Part shown: positions 33,189 through 42,490 of the stretch, one piece after another
Layout of the letters: the number at the start of each line of letters is the position of its first letter
Numbering within the stretch: the first letter of the stretch is position 1
Source of the DNA: Tateyamaria omphalii
GTDB lineage: Bacteria; Pseudomonadota; Alphaproteobacteria; Rhodobacterales; Rhodobacteraceae
Length of the DNA stretch: 64,000 nt
Reading direction: 5' to 3'
Assembly: GCF_019802125.1 (NCBI RefSeq)
Contig: NZ_JAHVHT010000001.1
Coordinates: 744,001 to 808,000 of the forward strand
Translations under genes and position numbers: made by a program
Notes under the pieces: model-generated
Database searches by the model: none
The model's input: the letters and a program-made list of their open reading frames with translations, nothing else
What the model was told of the DNA's origin: nothing

Positions 33189-33345
33189 TGGATACCAAAT
33201 CAATGCTGCCATGCAGCAATTGCATAGACCCTGAGTTGAATTCGGCGGCAGTGTGCACACGAATGCGGCGTTTGCGTCCAGTTGGTCGGCGGGGCCTTGC
33301 CACTGGTGAAAATACTGCCATCTCTCGCATCACAAAGCGGAGAGA

Positions 33346-34422
33346 ATGAGCATGTCGATATCCAAGGATCACATCATGGAAGCGCTGGCCCGGATCGGCA
33401 TGCCGGACGGCGGAGACCTTGTCAGCCGCGATTTGATTCGTGCCGTGCAGGTGCAGGGCGACGCCGTGCAGTTCGTGGTCGAGGCGCCGACGCCGGAGCT
33501 TGCCGCCCGGATGGAGCCGGTGCGTGCCGCCGCCGAGGCGGCCGTGAGGGGTATAGCCGGTGTGGGTGAGGTGCGCGTCGCCCTGACCGCCCATGGGCCC
33601 GCCAGTAAACCGCCGCCGCCCAGCCTGAAGATCGGAGGCCATCCGAAGCCGCAGGAAGGGCCTGCAAAGCCGGTCGGCGTGCAAAGGATTGTGGCCATCG
33701 GGTCCGGCAAAGGTGGTGTGGGCAAATCCACGGTGTCGTCGAACCTTGCCGTGGCGCTGGCCAAGCAGGGCCGGAAGGTCGGGTTGCTGGATGCAGATAT
33801 ATACGGTCCCAGCCAGCCCCGCATGATGGGCGTGAACAAGCGCCCCGCGTCGCCGGATGGCAAGACCATCATTCCGCTCCACGCTCATGGTGTGACGCTG
33901 ATGTCCATCGGGTTCATGCTGGAGGAGGGCAAGGCCGTTGTTTGGCGTGGCCCGATGCTGATGGGCGCGTTGCAGCAGATGCTGGGGCAGGTGGAGTGGG
34001 GCGAGCTGGATGTGCTGCTGGTCGATCTGCCGCCGGGGACGGGGGATGTGCAGTTGACCCTGTGTACCAAGTCCGAACTGTCGGGGGCCATTGTCGTGTC
34101 GACGCCGCAGGACGTGGCACTTATTGACGCCCGCAAGGCGCTGGACATGTTTGCGACGTTGAAGACGCCTGTGCTGGGGCTGATCGAGAACATGTCGATG
34201 TTTGTGTGCCCCGACTGTGGGTCGGAACATCAGATCTTTGGTCAGGGTGGCGTTGCCGCGGAGGCCGGCAAGCTGGGTGTGCCGCTGCTCGGTGCGCTGC
34301 CGATTGATCTTGAGACCCGGCTGGCCGGGGATGGGGGGACGCCCATTGCCGCCGGGGACGGGCCGATGGCGCAGGCCTATGCCCGGATTGCGGAGGGGCT
34401 TATCAAGGGCGGGATGGCCTAG
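33346..34422 (+). CDS. apbC: Mrp/NBP35-family Fe-S cluster carrier ATPase (ApbC)
   Basis: The 358-residue protein has an N-terminal MIP18-like (DUF59) domain (1-82) and a P-loop ATPase domain. The deviant Walker A GKGGVGKST lies at 121-129. It has the C-x-x-C pair Cys288/Cys291 (CPDC), which bridges a [4Fe-4S] cluster between two subunits. It delivers Fe-S clusters to apoproteins. RBS GGAGAGA precedes the ATG at 33346. Its stop overlaps the convergent membrane protein gene stop in CTAG (34419-34422). Confidence 0.92.
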   Translation: MSMSISKDHIMEALARIGMPDGGDLVSRDLIRAVQVQGDAVQFVVEAPTPELAARMEPVRAAAEAAVRGIAGVGEVRVALTAHGPASKPPPPSLKIGGHPKPQEGPAKPVGVQRIVAIGSGKGGVGKSTVSSNLAVALAKQGRKVGLLDADIYGPSQPRMMGVNKRPASPDGKTIIPLHAHGVTLMSIGFMLEEGKAVVWRGPMLMGALQQMLGQVEWGELDVLLVDLPPGTGDVQLTLCTKSELSGAIVVSTPQDVALIDARKALDMFATLKTPVLGLIENMSMFVCPDCGSEHQIFGQGGVAAEAGKLGVPLLGALPIDLETRLAGDGGTPIAAGDGPMAQAYARIAEGLIKGGMA

Positions 34423-35192
34423 ACGTCGCGCCCCTCGACCGCGATGCCATAGAGTGTCGTGAGGATGCTGGCGCTGACGAGGGCGTAGAGCAGGGAGCCG
34501 ATGACGGCGATGAGCGCGCTGACGATGTTGTCTGTCAGGATGGCATCGGCGGCGAGGTTCAGGATGAAATCGACCACTGCCAATATGATCATGAGCCCGA
34601 AGATGGTGGCGGCAAGTGGCTTGGTGGCGTCCCAGCTTTCGCGGAAGGTCATCTTGTGACCGATGGTGCAGGCGGGGAGGATCAGGCTCCACCGGAAGAA
34701 CAGCCAGCCCAGCACTGCAACAAAAGGTATGGCGGCGAAGCCGGCGACAACGTCGCCTGCGCCGGCCGCGACAAGGCCGACCGGGATGAACAGTGGGATG
34801 GCGAGCAGCACGATGACAATTCCCAGCAAGATGCTGCGGCCGAGATAGCCCAGCACGATGCCTGCACTTGGCGTGAACCCTTCGTGCCGCCGATCGTGTG
34901 GCAGCAATACGAAGCGGTGCCAGGCTGCAATCATCATTATATAGCCGACGATCAGCATGAGGACGGCCGGGAAGATGAGCCCGAAGTTCATATCCCTGAC
35001 CTCGACGCTCGAGTCCGTAAAGGGATCTTCCAGAGTTGTCATGCCAGTGGCGAGGCCAGGTTCAACCACGAACAGGATCGCCGATCCGATGGCGAGTACC
35101 GCGAGGCCAACCCATGTGGCACGTATGGTGGCTGAGAAATCGCGGAACACCATGGAGACGGCATGGCTGAAGATACGGACGGATAGGGACAT
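34419..35192 (-). CDS. multi-pass membrane protein of unknown function
   Basis: The 257-residue protein has about six hydrophobic segments (near 26-46, 70-92, 115-137, 145-165, 195-215, 225-245) separated by short loops. One loop carries an HDRRHEGFTPS motif and another GHKMTFRESWDATKPL, a pattern seen in several uncharacterised alphaproteobacterial membrane proteins. There is no signal peptide or enzyme motif. The start at 35192 follows a reasonable GGAG. I cannot give a function. It is convergent with apbC. Confidence 0.65.
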   Translation of the reverse strand: MSLSVRIFSHAVSMVFRDFSATIRATWVGLAVLAIGSAILFVVEPGLATGMTTLEDPFTDSSVEVRDMNFGLIFPAVLMLIVGYIMMIAAWHRFVLLPHDRRHEGFTPSAGIVLGYLGRSILLGIVIVLLAIPLFIPVGLVAAGAGDVVAGFAAIPFVAVLGWLFFRWSLILPACTIGHKMTFRESWDATKPLAATIFGLMIILAVVDFILNLAADAILTDNIVSALIAVIGSLLYALVSASILTTLYGIAVEGRDV

Positions 35193-35412
35193 GTCGGCTC
35201 CTGTCTGGCTGTATCGTGCTGTTGCCGCGTCTTTTGGGTCTGCGCAAGGGATTTCATGGGACAGCTGGGACGAAGCGGGATGCGCCATGGGAAACCATGG
35301 GCAAAAGCGGTGAAAACCAGCGTGATTCGAATCAATTTCTTGCATTCTGTCATAAAGAGCGCGGAACATAGAAAGAACATCTTTGGCGGTGCGCGATTAT
35401 TCGCACTTTTCT

Positions 35413-35427
35413 TGGGAAATTGTGGGA
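35413..35427 (+). promoter_or_regulatory. candidate MraZ-type TGGGN repeat pair
   Basis: Two TGGGA units are separated by exactly five bases, the pattern bound by MraZ in E. coli (TGGGN repeats with 5-nt spacers). Only two units are present, and they lie 490 bp upstream of mraZ, so this is a weak candidate. Confidence 0.25.
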
Positions 35428-35629
35428 AGTGAGGCGAGGGAGTGCCGTTGCACAATATATTGTGTCTATTGATGTGTGGGTAACATCATAATCCACCAAA
35501 GTGGTCAAATTCGCTACAATATGTTGTTTTTCAAGCATCGCAAAAACAAGCTGTAGTATGTAGTGCCCTCAAAAAACCATTGCGTCCCATGTTTTCCCAC
35601 GTCATACCTAATGACATCAGATGAGAACG

Positions 35630-35830
35630 AGCACGGGGCACAAAACGACCCCAAGCAAAAACAAAACTCTAGCAGGTTTCATACAGGCACCTCGCTTTCA
35701 TCAGACCAGAGATCCGGCGCGCGAGCGAGCAGACATCCCCCCAGGTGGCGCGCGCAGCTGGACATCCCGCGAGGCGGGACGAGGGCGGCGGGTTGATCAG
35801 TGGCAGCAGATCAACCCGCCGTTTCATTTC
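35630..35830 (+). ncRNA. UpsM-like small RNA in the mraZ 5' leader (5' end not defined)
   Basis: The mraZ leader contains hairpin TCCCGC-GAG-GCGGGA (about 35765-35779) and a terminator-like hairpin at 35786-35821 about 90 bp before the mraZ start. In Rhodobacter the dcw cluster has an uncommonly long leader from which the sRNA UpsM (about 200 nt) is made by premature termination. Position and structure match. The 5' boundary given here is an estimate. Confidence 0.5.
35786..35830 (+). terminator. premature terminator in the mraZ leader
   Basis: GGCGGGTTGATC (35787-35798) pairs perfectly with GATCAACCCGCC (35809-35820), extended by C35786-G35821, followed by the T-rich TTTCATTT. The 13-bp stem ahead of the dcw genes would allow attenuation of the cluster. 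Confidence 0.75.
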
Positions 35831-35916
35831 AGGGTCCCGACAAGAGGGCTGCGGTGACTGGGGAACGAATTTGAAGCGCGGGGGCGCGACGGAAAGATAA
35901 GGGACGGGCCAAACAA

Positions 35917-36408
35917 GTGGCACGCAGGTTCAGAGGCGAAAGCGACCACAAGGTGGACGCAAAGGGGCGGGTGTCTATCCCGGCCTCGTTTCGTCGTGTG
36001 ATCGAAGCCTGCGACCCCGACTGGACCGAGGGTCTGCCGCCCCGCATCATCATCGTCTATGGCGGGGCCACCCGCGACTACCTTGAGGGCTTCACGGTCG
36101 AGGCCATGGACGAGGTGGACGAGAAGATTTCGAAATTCCCGCGTGGTTCGGCCAAGCGGAAGGCGATGGAGCGCCTTTATAGCGCGCAGTCCATCGAGAC
36201 GGTTGTGGACGATACGGGCCGTATCGTCTTGCCCGCGAAGCTGCGCGAGAAGATCGGCCTGGATGGCATGGCGCGGTTCGTGTCCTCCGGTGACACGTTC
36301 GAGATTTGGCAGCCTGACGCCTATGACGAGAGTATCGCGGCGCTGGATGATGATGGGTTCGATCCCGATCTGGACCCGTCAGCCTACCTTGACGGGGACT
36401 TGGAGTAA
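35917..36408 (+). CDS. mraZ: MraZ, transcriptional regulator of the dcw cluster
   Basis: The 163-residue protein has two AbrB-like swapped-hairpin domains, each with the family motif: DHKVDAKGRVSIPASFR (~10-27) and DDTGRIVLPAKLRE (~98-111). MraZ forms rings that bind TGGGN repeats and represses the dcw cluster in E. coli. The start is GTG at 35917, 13 bases after AAGGGA. Few bases separate it from rsmH, as usual. Confidence 0.93.
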   Translation: MARRFRGESDHKVDAKGRVSIPASFRRVIEACDPDWTEGLPPRIIIVYGGATRDYLEGFTVEAMDEVDEKISKFPRGSAKRKAMERLYSAQSIETVVDDTGRIVLPAKLREKIGLDGMARFVSSGDTFEIWQPDAYDESIAALDDDGFDPDLDPSAYLDGDLE

Positions 36409-36411
36409 GGA

Positions 36412-37374
36412 ATGGCTGGGGGGCCACATATTCCGGTTCTGATCGACGCGATCCTGCGGGAATGCGCGCCAATTCACGGCACATGGTTGGACGGTACGTT
36501 TGGGGCGGGCGGCTATACGCGGGCGCTGCTTGATGCCGGGGCAGAGACCGTGATTGCGGTGGACCGTGATCCCTTGGCCTTTGAACTGGCTGGCGAGTGG
36601 GCTGGTGCCTACGGCGACCGGATCGTGATGCAACCGGGCGTGTTTTCGAAGCTGGATGAGTATGGGCAGGGTCTGGACGGTGTGGTGCTGGATCTGGGCG
36701 TGTCGTCGATGCAGTTGGACCGCGCCGAGCGCGGGTTTTCCTTCATGCAGGACGGGCCGCTGGATATGCGCATGTCGCAGGACGGGCCGTCGGCTGCAGA
36801 CATCGTGAACGAGGCCGATGAGGGCGTATTGGCTGACATTCTGTTTCAGTACGGGGAAGAGCGTGCATCCCGTCGGATTGCGCGTGCCATCATCACGGCA
36901 CGGCCTATCACGACGACACTGGAGCTGGTGGGGGTCATCGAGAAGTGTCTGCCCCGCCCGAAGCCCGGTCAGTCGCACCCCGCGACCCGCAGTTTTCAGG
37001 CGCTACGCATCGCGGTGAACAATGAATATGATGAATTGTATCAAGGGCTTATGGCGGCCGAGCGGGCCTTGAAGCCCGGTGGGCCGTTGGCTGTTGTGAC
37101 CTTTCACTCGGTCGAGGACCGGATGGTGAAACGCTTCATGACCGCGCGCGGTGGGCGGCAGTCGAACCCGAACCGTTACGCGCCCGAGGTGGAGGCGGCT
37201 CCGGCTCAGTTCGAATTGCGAACCCGGAAGGCGATTGGCCCGGACAAGGACGAGTTGGAGATGAACCCGCGCAGCCGGTCGGCCAAGCTGCGGGTGGCGG
37301 TGCGCACGGACGCGCCTGCCGGAGAGATTGACGCAAAGAGTATTGGGATGCCGCAGGTCAGGGGGGCCATCTGA
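36412..37374 (+). CDS. rsmH: RsmH, 16S rRNA N4-methylcytidine-1402 methyltransferase
   Basis: The 320-residue SAM-dependent enzyme methylates C1402 in the ribosomal P site. The SAM-binding motif [16 protein letters not shown] lies at residues ~24-39, with VDRDPLAF after it, and the family motifs [10 protein letters not shown] and [15 protein letters not shown] are present. [11 protein letters not shown] is near 237. It begins three bases after mraZ, and its stop overlaps the ftsL start (TGATG). Confidence 0.96.
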   Translation: MAGGPHIPVLIDAILRECAPIHGTWLDGTFGAGGYTRALLDAGAETVIAVDRDPLAFELAGEWAGAYGDRIVMQPGVFSKLDEYGQGLDGVVLDLGVSSMQLDRAERGFSFMQDGPLDMRMSQDGPSAADIVNEADEGVLADILFQYGEERASRRIARAIITARPITTTLELVGVIEKCLPRPKPGQSHPATRSFQALRIAVNNEYDELYQGLMAAERALKPGGPLAVVTFHSVEDRMVKRFMTARGGRQSNPNRYAPEVEAAPAQFELRTRKAIGPDKDELEMNPRSRSAKLRVAVRTDAPAGEIDAKSIGMPQVRGAI

Positions 37375-37721
37375 TGCGCACGGTTTTGTATATTTTGACG
37401 ACGTTGGCTGTGATTGGCCTCGCCTTTTGGGCCTATCGCGAGAATTACGCGACGCAGGATGCGCTGGCCAAGACGGAACGGCTGCACCGCGACATTCGCG
37501 AGGCGCATTCGCGGTTGGCGGTGTTGAGGGCCGAATGGGCGTATCTGAACCGTCCGGACCGGTTGCGCGATCTGGCGGACATTAATTTTGACAGCCTGGG
37601 CCTGTTGCCGTTCCGGCCCGACCAGTTCGGCCATGTGGACGAGGTGGCGTACCCGGCGCAAAAGACGCTCGTGATCGACAATGCGGTCGAAGTATCCGGC
37701 GAGTTGGAGCAGCAGCCATGA
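37374..37721 (+). CDS. ftsL: FtsL, divisome bitopic membrane protein
   Basis: The 115-residue protein has one N-terminal transmembrane helix (residues 3-20) and a periplasmic coiled-coil/leucine-rich stretch (DALAKTERLHRDIREAHSRLAVLRAEWAYL). LNRPDRLRDLAD, the conserved FtsL end motif, follows. FtsL bridges FtsB/FtsQ and FtsWI. Its position between rsmH and ftsI is diagnostic. The start and stop overlap both neighbours, so expression is coupled. Confidence 0.9.
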   Translation: MRTVLYILTTLAVIGLAFWAYRENYATQDALAKTERLHRDIREAHSRLAVLRAEWAYLNRPDRLRDLADINFDSLGLLPFRPDQFGHVDEVAYPAQKTLVIDNAVEVSGELEQQP

Positions 37722-39505
37722 CCCGTACCCCCCTGCGCCCCCTCGCTCGTATCCTGCCCGCCCGTGCGGCCGGTGAAAGCACCGAGGCCATTGAGCGCGA
37801 GAACCTGCGCAATCGCCATGAAGAGATGCGCGACCGGGCCCGGCAGCGCGCCGAGGGGCGCTTGCTGGTGTTGGGTCTGTTCTTTTTCTGTGCCTTTGCG
37901 ACCGTGGGTGTGCGCATGGGGATGCTCGCCACGTCCGAGCCGGTGGAGCCGCGCGCCAGTGCGCAGGGTGCTGTAATTTCAGCCGCCCGCGCGGATATTG
38001 TGGATCGTGATGGACGTTTGCTGGCGACGAATTTCGAAACCCATGCGCTGTATGCCCAGCCGCCGCAGATGATCGACCCCGAGGCGTCGGCCAGGAAGCT
38101 GGCGGAGATTTTCCCGGATCTGGATGAGAAGAAGCTGCTGGAGGACTTTACCGGCAAGCGCAAGTTTCTGTGGATCCGGCGCAAGATCAGCCCGGAGCAG
38201 ATGCAGGCGGTGCATGAGATCGGCGATCCCGGTCTGCTCTTTGGGCCGCGTGACATGCGCCTTTATCCCAATGGCACCCTTGCCGCCCACGTGTTGGGTG
38301 GGGCGAGCTTTGGCAAGGAGGGCGTGAGTGCGGCCGAGGTGATCGGTGTTGCGGGCGTCGAGAAGCAGTTTGATGACTATCTGCGCGATCCGGCGAACGG
38401 GCAGAAGCCGCTGGAGTTGTCGCTGGACCTGACCGTGCAGGCCGCTGCCGAGCGGGTGCTGTATGGCGGGATGCGGCTGATGAACGCCAAGGGGGCGTCG
38501 TCGGTGCTGATGGATGTGCAGACGGGCGAGGTGATCTCGGTCGTGAGCCTGCCGCATTTCGACCCGAACAACCGTCCGCGTCCTGCGACCACGGGTGATC
38601 AGAGCGATAGCCCGCTCTTCAACCGGTCGGTGCAGGGGGTGTACGAGCTGGGCTCGGCCTTCAAGATCTTTACCGCAGCGCAGGCTGTTGATCTGGGGCT
38701 TGTGTCGCCCTCGACCATCATCAACACGGCCGGTCCCATGCGTGTGGGCGGGTTCAGTATCGGAGAGTTCCGCAACAAGAATTACGGCAAGCTGAGTGTC
38801 GCCGACATCGTCGTGAAGTCCTCGAACCGGGGGACAGGGCGCCTTGTGCTGAAGATCGGCAAGGAGCGGCAGCAGGAGTTTTTGAAGAAGATGGGGTTCT
38901 TTGAGCCCACCGAGTTCGAGATTGTGGAGGCGCGTACGGGCAAACCGCTGTTGCCCCGACGCTGGACGGATTTGAGTGCGGTGACGGTGAGCTACGGGCA
39001 CGGGCTGTCGTCGTCGCCCATGCATCTTGCGGCGGGCTATGCGGCCATTGCCAATGGCGGGCGGATGGTGAAACCCACGATCCTCAAGCAGGATGGTCCC
39101 CGTCTGGGTGAGCGCGTGATGAGCGAAGGCACGGCGCGTGCCGCACGCGCGATGCTGCGCAAGGTGGTGACGGACGGGACGGCCAGCATGGCCGAGGTGC
39201 CTGGCTATGCCGTGGGCGGCAAGACGGGTACTGCCGACAAGCCCAAGCCGCGCGGGGGCTATTATGACGACAAGGTCATCGCGACCTTTGCCACGATGTT
39301 CCCGGCCCATGATCCCAAATACGTGCTGGTGGTCACTCTGGACGAACCTGTTGAGACATCCGGCGACAAACCGCGCCGCAGCGCGGGGTGGACCGCCGTG
39401 CCGGTGGCCGCCGAGATGATCGGGCGGGTTGCCCCGCTGCTGGGTCTGCGGCCAAGCGTTGAACCTGTCTCTCTCGCTGATATAACGCTGACCAGCAGCA
39501 ACTGA
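37718..39505 (+). CDS. ftsI: FtsI, septal peptidoglycan transpeptidase (PBP3)
   Basis: The 595-residue class B penicillin-binding protein cross-links septal peptidoglycan. A cytoplasmic Arg-rich tail precedes the membrane helix (~49-66). The transpeptidase motifs are S313-x-x-K (GSAFKI), S-x-N (SSN, near 368-370) and KTG (KTGTAD, near 502-504). The non-catalytic pedestal domain occupies ~80-260. It directly follows ftsL with a 4-bp overlap. Confidence 0.96.
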   Translation: MTRTPLRPLARILPARAAGESTEAIERENLRNRHEEMRDRARQRAEGRLLVLGLFFFCAFATVGVRMGMLATSEPVEPRASAQGAVISAARADIVDRDGRLLATNFETHALYAQPPQMIDPEASARKLAEIFPDLDEKKLLEDFTGKRKFLWIRRKISPEQMQAVHEIGDPGLLFGPRDMRLYPNGTLAAHVLGGASFGKEGVSAAEVIGVAGVEKQFDDYLRDPANGQKPLELSLDLTVQAAAERVLYGGMRLMNAKGASSVLMDVQTGEVISVVSLPHFDPNNRPRPATTGDQSDSPLFNRSVQGVYELGSAFKIFTAAQAVDLGLVSPSTIINTAGPMRVGGFSIGEFRNKNYGKLSVADIVVKSSNRGTGRLVLKIGKERQQEFLKKMGFFEPTEFEIVEARTGKPLLPRRWTDLSAVTVSYGHGLSSSPMHLAAGYAAIANGGRMVKPTILKQDGPRLGERVMSEGTARAARAMLRKVVTDGTASMAEVPGYAVGGKTGTADKPKPRGGYYDDKVIATFATMFPAHDPKYVLVVTLDEPVETSGDKPRRSAGWTAVPVAAEMIGRVAPLLGLRPSVEPVSLADITLTSSN

Positions 39506-39539
39506 GGTGCGCATCGCACCCGTACCATAGGGCCGAGAC

Positions 39540-41033
39540 ATGGGCGCGCAGGCACGATCACTTTCATCGCTGGGCCTGACGGCCCGGGGTGGGGCCAATC
39601 CCGAGATCACAGGCATCGCCGTGGACAGCCGCGAGGTGAAGGACGGGTTCCTGTTCGCCGCCATGCCCGGCAGCCGGGTGCATGGGGCGGAGTTCATTCA
39701 ATATGCCGTCCGCATGGGCGCCTCGGCCATCCTGACGGATGTTCTGGGTGCGGAGATCGCGGCGGAGTGGTTGGACGATGTAGCTGTCGTCATAACGGAC
39801 GCGCCGCGTGAGGCGTTGAGCAGGACCGCCGCGCTGTGGTTTGGCGGGCAGCCCGAGGTGCTTGTTGCGGTCACCGGGACCAATGGCAAGACGTCAGTCA
39901 GCACCTTTGTCCGGCAAATCTGGATCGAGATGGGAGTGCCTGCGGTCAATCTTGGGACGACGGGCGTTGAGGGCGCGTGGACAGCACCCTTGGCCCACAC
40001 CACGCCCGAGCCGATCACGCTGCACCGTACGCTGGCGGAGGCGAAGGCCAACGGCATTACCCATGCGGCGATGGAGGCGTCCTCGCACGGTTTGGATCAG
40101 CGTCGGTTGGACGGCGTGACGCTGACCGCTGCCGGGTTCACGAATTTCAGCCAGGATCACCTGGATTATCACAAGACCTTTGAGGCCTATTTCGACGCCA
40201 AGGCGGCGCTGTTTGCCCGTGTGCTGCCCGAGGACGGGATTGCCGTCATCAACCTGGATGACGCGCGCGGCGTCGACATGGCGGCGATTGCGCGTGCGCG
40301 GGGACAGACCGTGCTGAGCGTGGGGCGCGATGGCGGCGATCTGCACCTGACCGCTCAGCGCTTTGATGCGACGGGGCAGGATGTGCGCTTTGAATATGAA
40401 GGCAAAGCCTATACCGCGCGGCTGCCGCTGATTGGTGGATTTCAGGCCGACAATGTCCTGCTGGCCTGTGGGCTTGTGATTGCCTGCGGGGCGGAGCCTG
40501 CGCGCGTGTTCGAGACCTTGCCGCATATGGGCACTGTGCGGGGCCGTATGCAGTTGGCCGCGACGCGCGAGAATGGGGCGGCGGTGTTTGTCGATTATTC
40601 CCATACGCCGGATGCCGTTGCCACGGCGCTCAAGGCGATGCGACCGCATGTGATGGGGCGGCTGATTGTCGTCGTGGGCGCGGGCGGTGACCGGGATGTG
40701 GGTAAGCGGCCCATGATGGGTCAGGCGGCAGCGGAGAATGCCGACATTGTCTTTATCACCGATGACAATCCGCGCAGTGAGGACCCGGCCTTGATCCGCG
40801 CGGCGGTGATGGAGGGTGCGCTGGGCGTCGGTGGCTCGGCCAGCGTGACCGAAGTGGGCGACCGGGCCGAGGCGATCCTGCGTGGTGTTGACGCCCTTGG
40901 CCCTGGCGATGCGCTTTTGATTGCGGGCAAGGGGCACGAGACGGGGCAGGTCGTGGGTGACGATGTGCTGCCCTTTGATGATGCCGAGCAGGCCAGCGTG
41001 GCCGTGGCCGCACTGGAAGGACGGTTGACATGA
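39540..41033 (+). CDS. murE: MurE, UDP-MurNAc-L-Ala-D-Glu:meso-DAP ligase
   Basis: The 497-residue Mur ligase adds meso-diaminopimelate to the precursor. ATP-binding GTNGKTS lies at ~112-118, and a carbamylated-Lys region follows the SSHGLDQRRLDG segment. The motif DDNPRSEDP, which picks meso-DAP over L-Lys, is present, so this organism makes DAP-type peptidoglycan. It lies 34 bases after ftsI and overlaps murF by 4 bp. Confidence 0.96.
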   Translation: MGAQARSLSSLGLTARGGANPEITGIAVDSREVKDGFLFAAMPGSRVHGAEFIQYAVRMGASAILTDVLGAEIAAEWLDDVAVVITDAPREALSRTAALWFGGQPEVLVAVTGTNGKTSVSTFVRQIWIEMGVPAVNLGTTGVEGAWTAPLAHTTPEPITLHRTLAEAKANGITHAAMEASSHGLDQRRLDGVTLTAAGFTNFSQDHLDYHKTFEAYFDAKAALFARVLPEDGIAVINLDDARGVDMAAIARARGQTVLSVGRDGGDLHLTAQRFDATGQDVRFEYEGKAYTARLPLIGGFQADNVLLACGLVIACGAEPARVFETLPHMGTVRGRMQLAATRENGAAVFVDYSHTPDAVATALKAMRPHVMGRLIVVVGAGGDRDVGKRPMMGQAAAENADIVFITDDNPRSEDPALIRAAVMEGALGVGGSASVTEVGDRAEAILRGVDALGPGDALLIAGKGHETGQVVGDDVLPFDDAEQASVAVAALEGRLT

Positions 41034-42478
41034 CGCTGTGGACAAGTGCCGAGGCTGCGGCGGCAACGGGTGGCCGCGCGACCAGCGAGTGGACAGCAAC
41101 AGGCGTTTCCATCGACACGCGGACCTTGCAGCCGGGCGACCTGTTTGTTGCCTTGAAGGATGTACGAGACGGTCACGACTTTGTCGCACAGGCGCTGGAG
41201 CAGGGGGCTGCGGCGGCGCTGGTGTCTGATGTGCCCGATGGGGTTGCAGAGGATGCGCCCCTGCTGATCGTGCCGGATGTGTTGGAGGGGTTGGAGGCGC
41301 TTGGCATTGCTGCCCGCGCCCGGACCGAGGCGCGCGTTGTTGCCATCACCGGGTCGGTCGGCAAGACCTCGACCAAGGAGATGCTGCGCGCGGTGCTGTC
41401 CGATCAGGGCCGGACCCACGCCAGTGTTGCCAGCTACAACAACCACTGGGGCGTGCCGCTGACTTTGGCGCGGATGCCCGCAGACACCGAATATGCCGTG
41501 ATCGAGATCGGGATGAGCAACCCCGGTGAGATTGCGCCGCTGGCCAAGATGGCGCGCCCGCATGTGGCGATGATCACCACCGTGGCCCCGGCGCATCTGG
41601 AGGCGTTTGGTCGGATCGAGGGGATTGCGGTTGAAAAGGCGTCGATCTTGGAAGGGCTGGAATATGGTGGGACCGCCGTTCTGAACAACGACTGTTCGAC
41701 CGCGGCCATCCTGCAGGCCAAGGCCCATGACATGAAGCGCCGCGACATTGGCTTTGGCGAGCACGGCTTTGATTTCAAACTGAAATCGGTTGATCTGCAG
41801 CGCGAGACGACCGTTGTGCAGGCCGAGGCGCATGAGGCGCCTTTGCTGTTCAAGATCGGGGCCGTGGGGCAGCATTATGCCATGAACGGTTTGGGTGCGC
41901 TGGCCTCGGCCGAGGCGTTGGGCGCGGATCTGGCCTTGGCCGCGCAATCGCTGGGCCGCTGGTCGCCCTATCAGGGGCGTGGGGCGCGTGAGGTTATTTC
42001 GCTGGATCCGATCGAGGCGGATATGACGCTGGAGCTGATCGACGACAGCTACAATGCCAACCCGACGTCGATGGGGGCGGCGCTGGCTGTTCTGGCTGCC
42101 GCCGAGGTGACCCACGACATCGGGCGCGTCAGCAAGGGGCGGCGGATTGCGTTTCTGGGTGATATGAAAGAGCTCGGTCCGGACGGTCCGGCGATGCATG
42201 CGGACCTTGCCGCGTTGGATGCGATGGAGCGTATCGACCGGGTGCATTGCATCGGGCCGCTGATGAAGCACTTGCACGACGCACTGCCGGCAGAGAAGCA
42301 GGGGATTTGGGCCGAGACGTCGGAGGAGATGGCCACGCAGGTGGCCCGGCGGCTCGACAGTGGTGACGTTGTTCTGGCCAAGGGATCGCTGAGCATGAAA
42401 CTGGCCCTCGTCGTTGACGCGATCCGCAAAATGGGCCATCCGGTAGATAAGGGCGAAGACCCACAAGATAAGAATTAG
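41030..42478 (+). CDS. murF: MurF, UDP-MurNAc-tripeptide:D-Ala-D-Ala ligase
   Basis: The 482-residue Mur ligase adds D-Ala-D-Ala to the tripeptide. ITGSVGKTSTKEM (near 104-116) is the ATP loop, and NNHWGVPLTLARMP follows. EIGMSNPGEI and DDSYNANPTSM are family motifs. Its start overlaps the murE stop (ATGA), and mraY begins 13 bases later. Confidence 0.96.
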   Translation: MTLWTSAEAAAATGGRATSEWTATGVSIDTRTLQPGDLFVALKDVRDGHDFVAQALEQGAAAALVSDVPDGVAEDAPLLIVPDVLEGLEALGIAARARTEARVVAITGSVGKTSTKEMLRAVLSDQGRTHASVASYNNHWGVPLTLARMPADTEYAVIEIGMSNPGEIAPLAKMARPHVAMITTVAPAHLEAFGRIEGIAVEKASILEGLEYGGTAVLNNDCSTAAILQAKAHDMKRRDIGFGEHGFDFKLKSVDLQRETTVVQAEAHEAPLLFKIGAVGQHYAMNGLGALASAEALGADLALAAQSLGRWSPYQGRGAREVISLDPIEADMTLELIDDSYNANPTSMGAALAVLAAAEVTHDIGRVSKGRRIAFLGDMKELGPDGPAMHADLAALDAMERIDRVHCIGPLMKHLHDALPAEKQGIWAETSEEMATQVARRLDSGDVVLAKGSLSMKLALVVDAIRKMGHPVDKGEDPQDKN

Positions 42479-42490
42479 GGACAGGCAGGC

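Larger units (their letters stand above)
35193..35916. other. AT-richer intergenic region with extended dcw leader
   Basis: This 724-bp gap is much richer in A/T than its surroundings over 35380-35700. It contains a perfect palindrome CACAATATATTGTG (35451-35464), another TGATTCGAATCA (35323-35334), and a TGGGA-N5-TGGGA direct repeat (35413-35417 and 35423-35427). The last third forms the mraZ leader with a strong terminator-like hairpin. No protein gene is supported. Confidence 0.6.
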
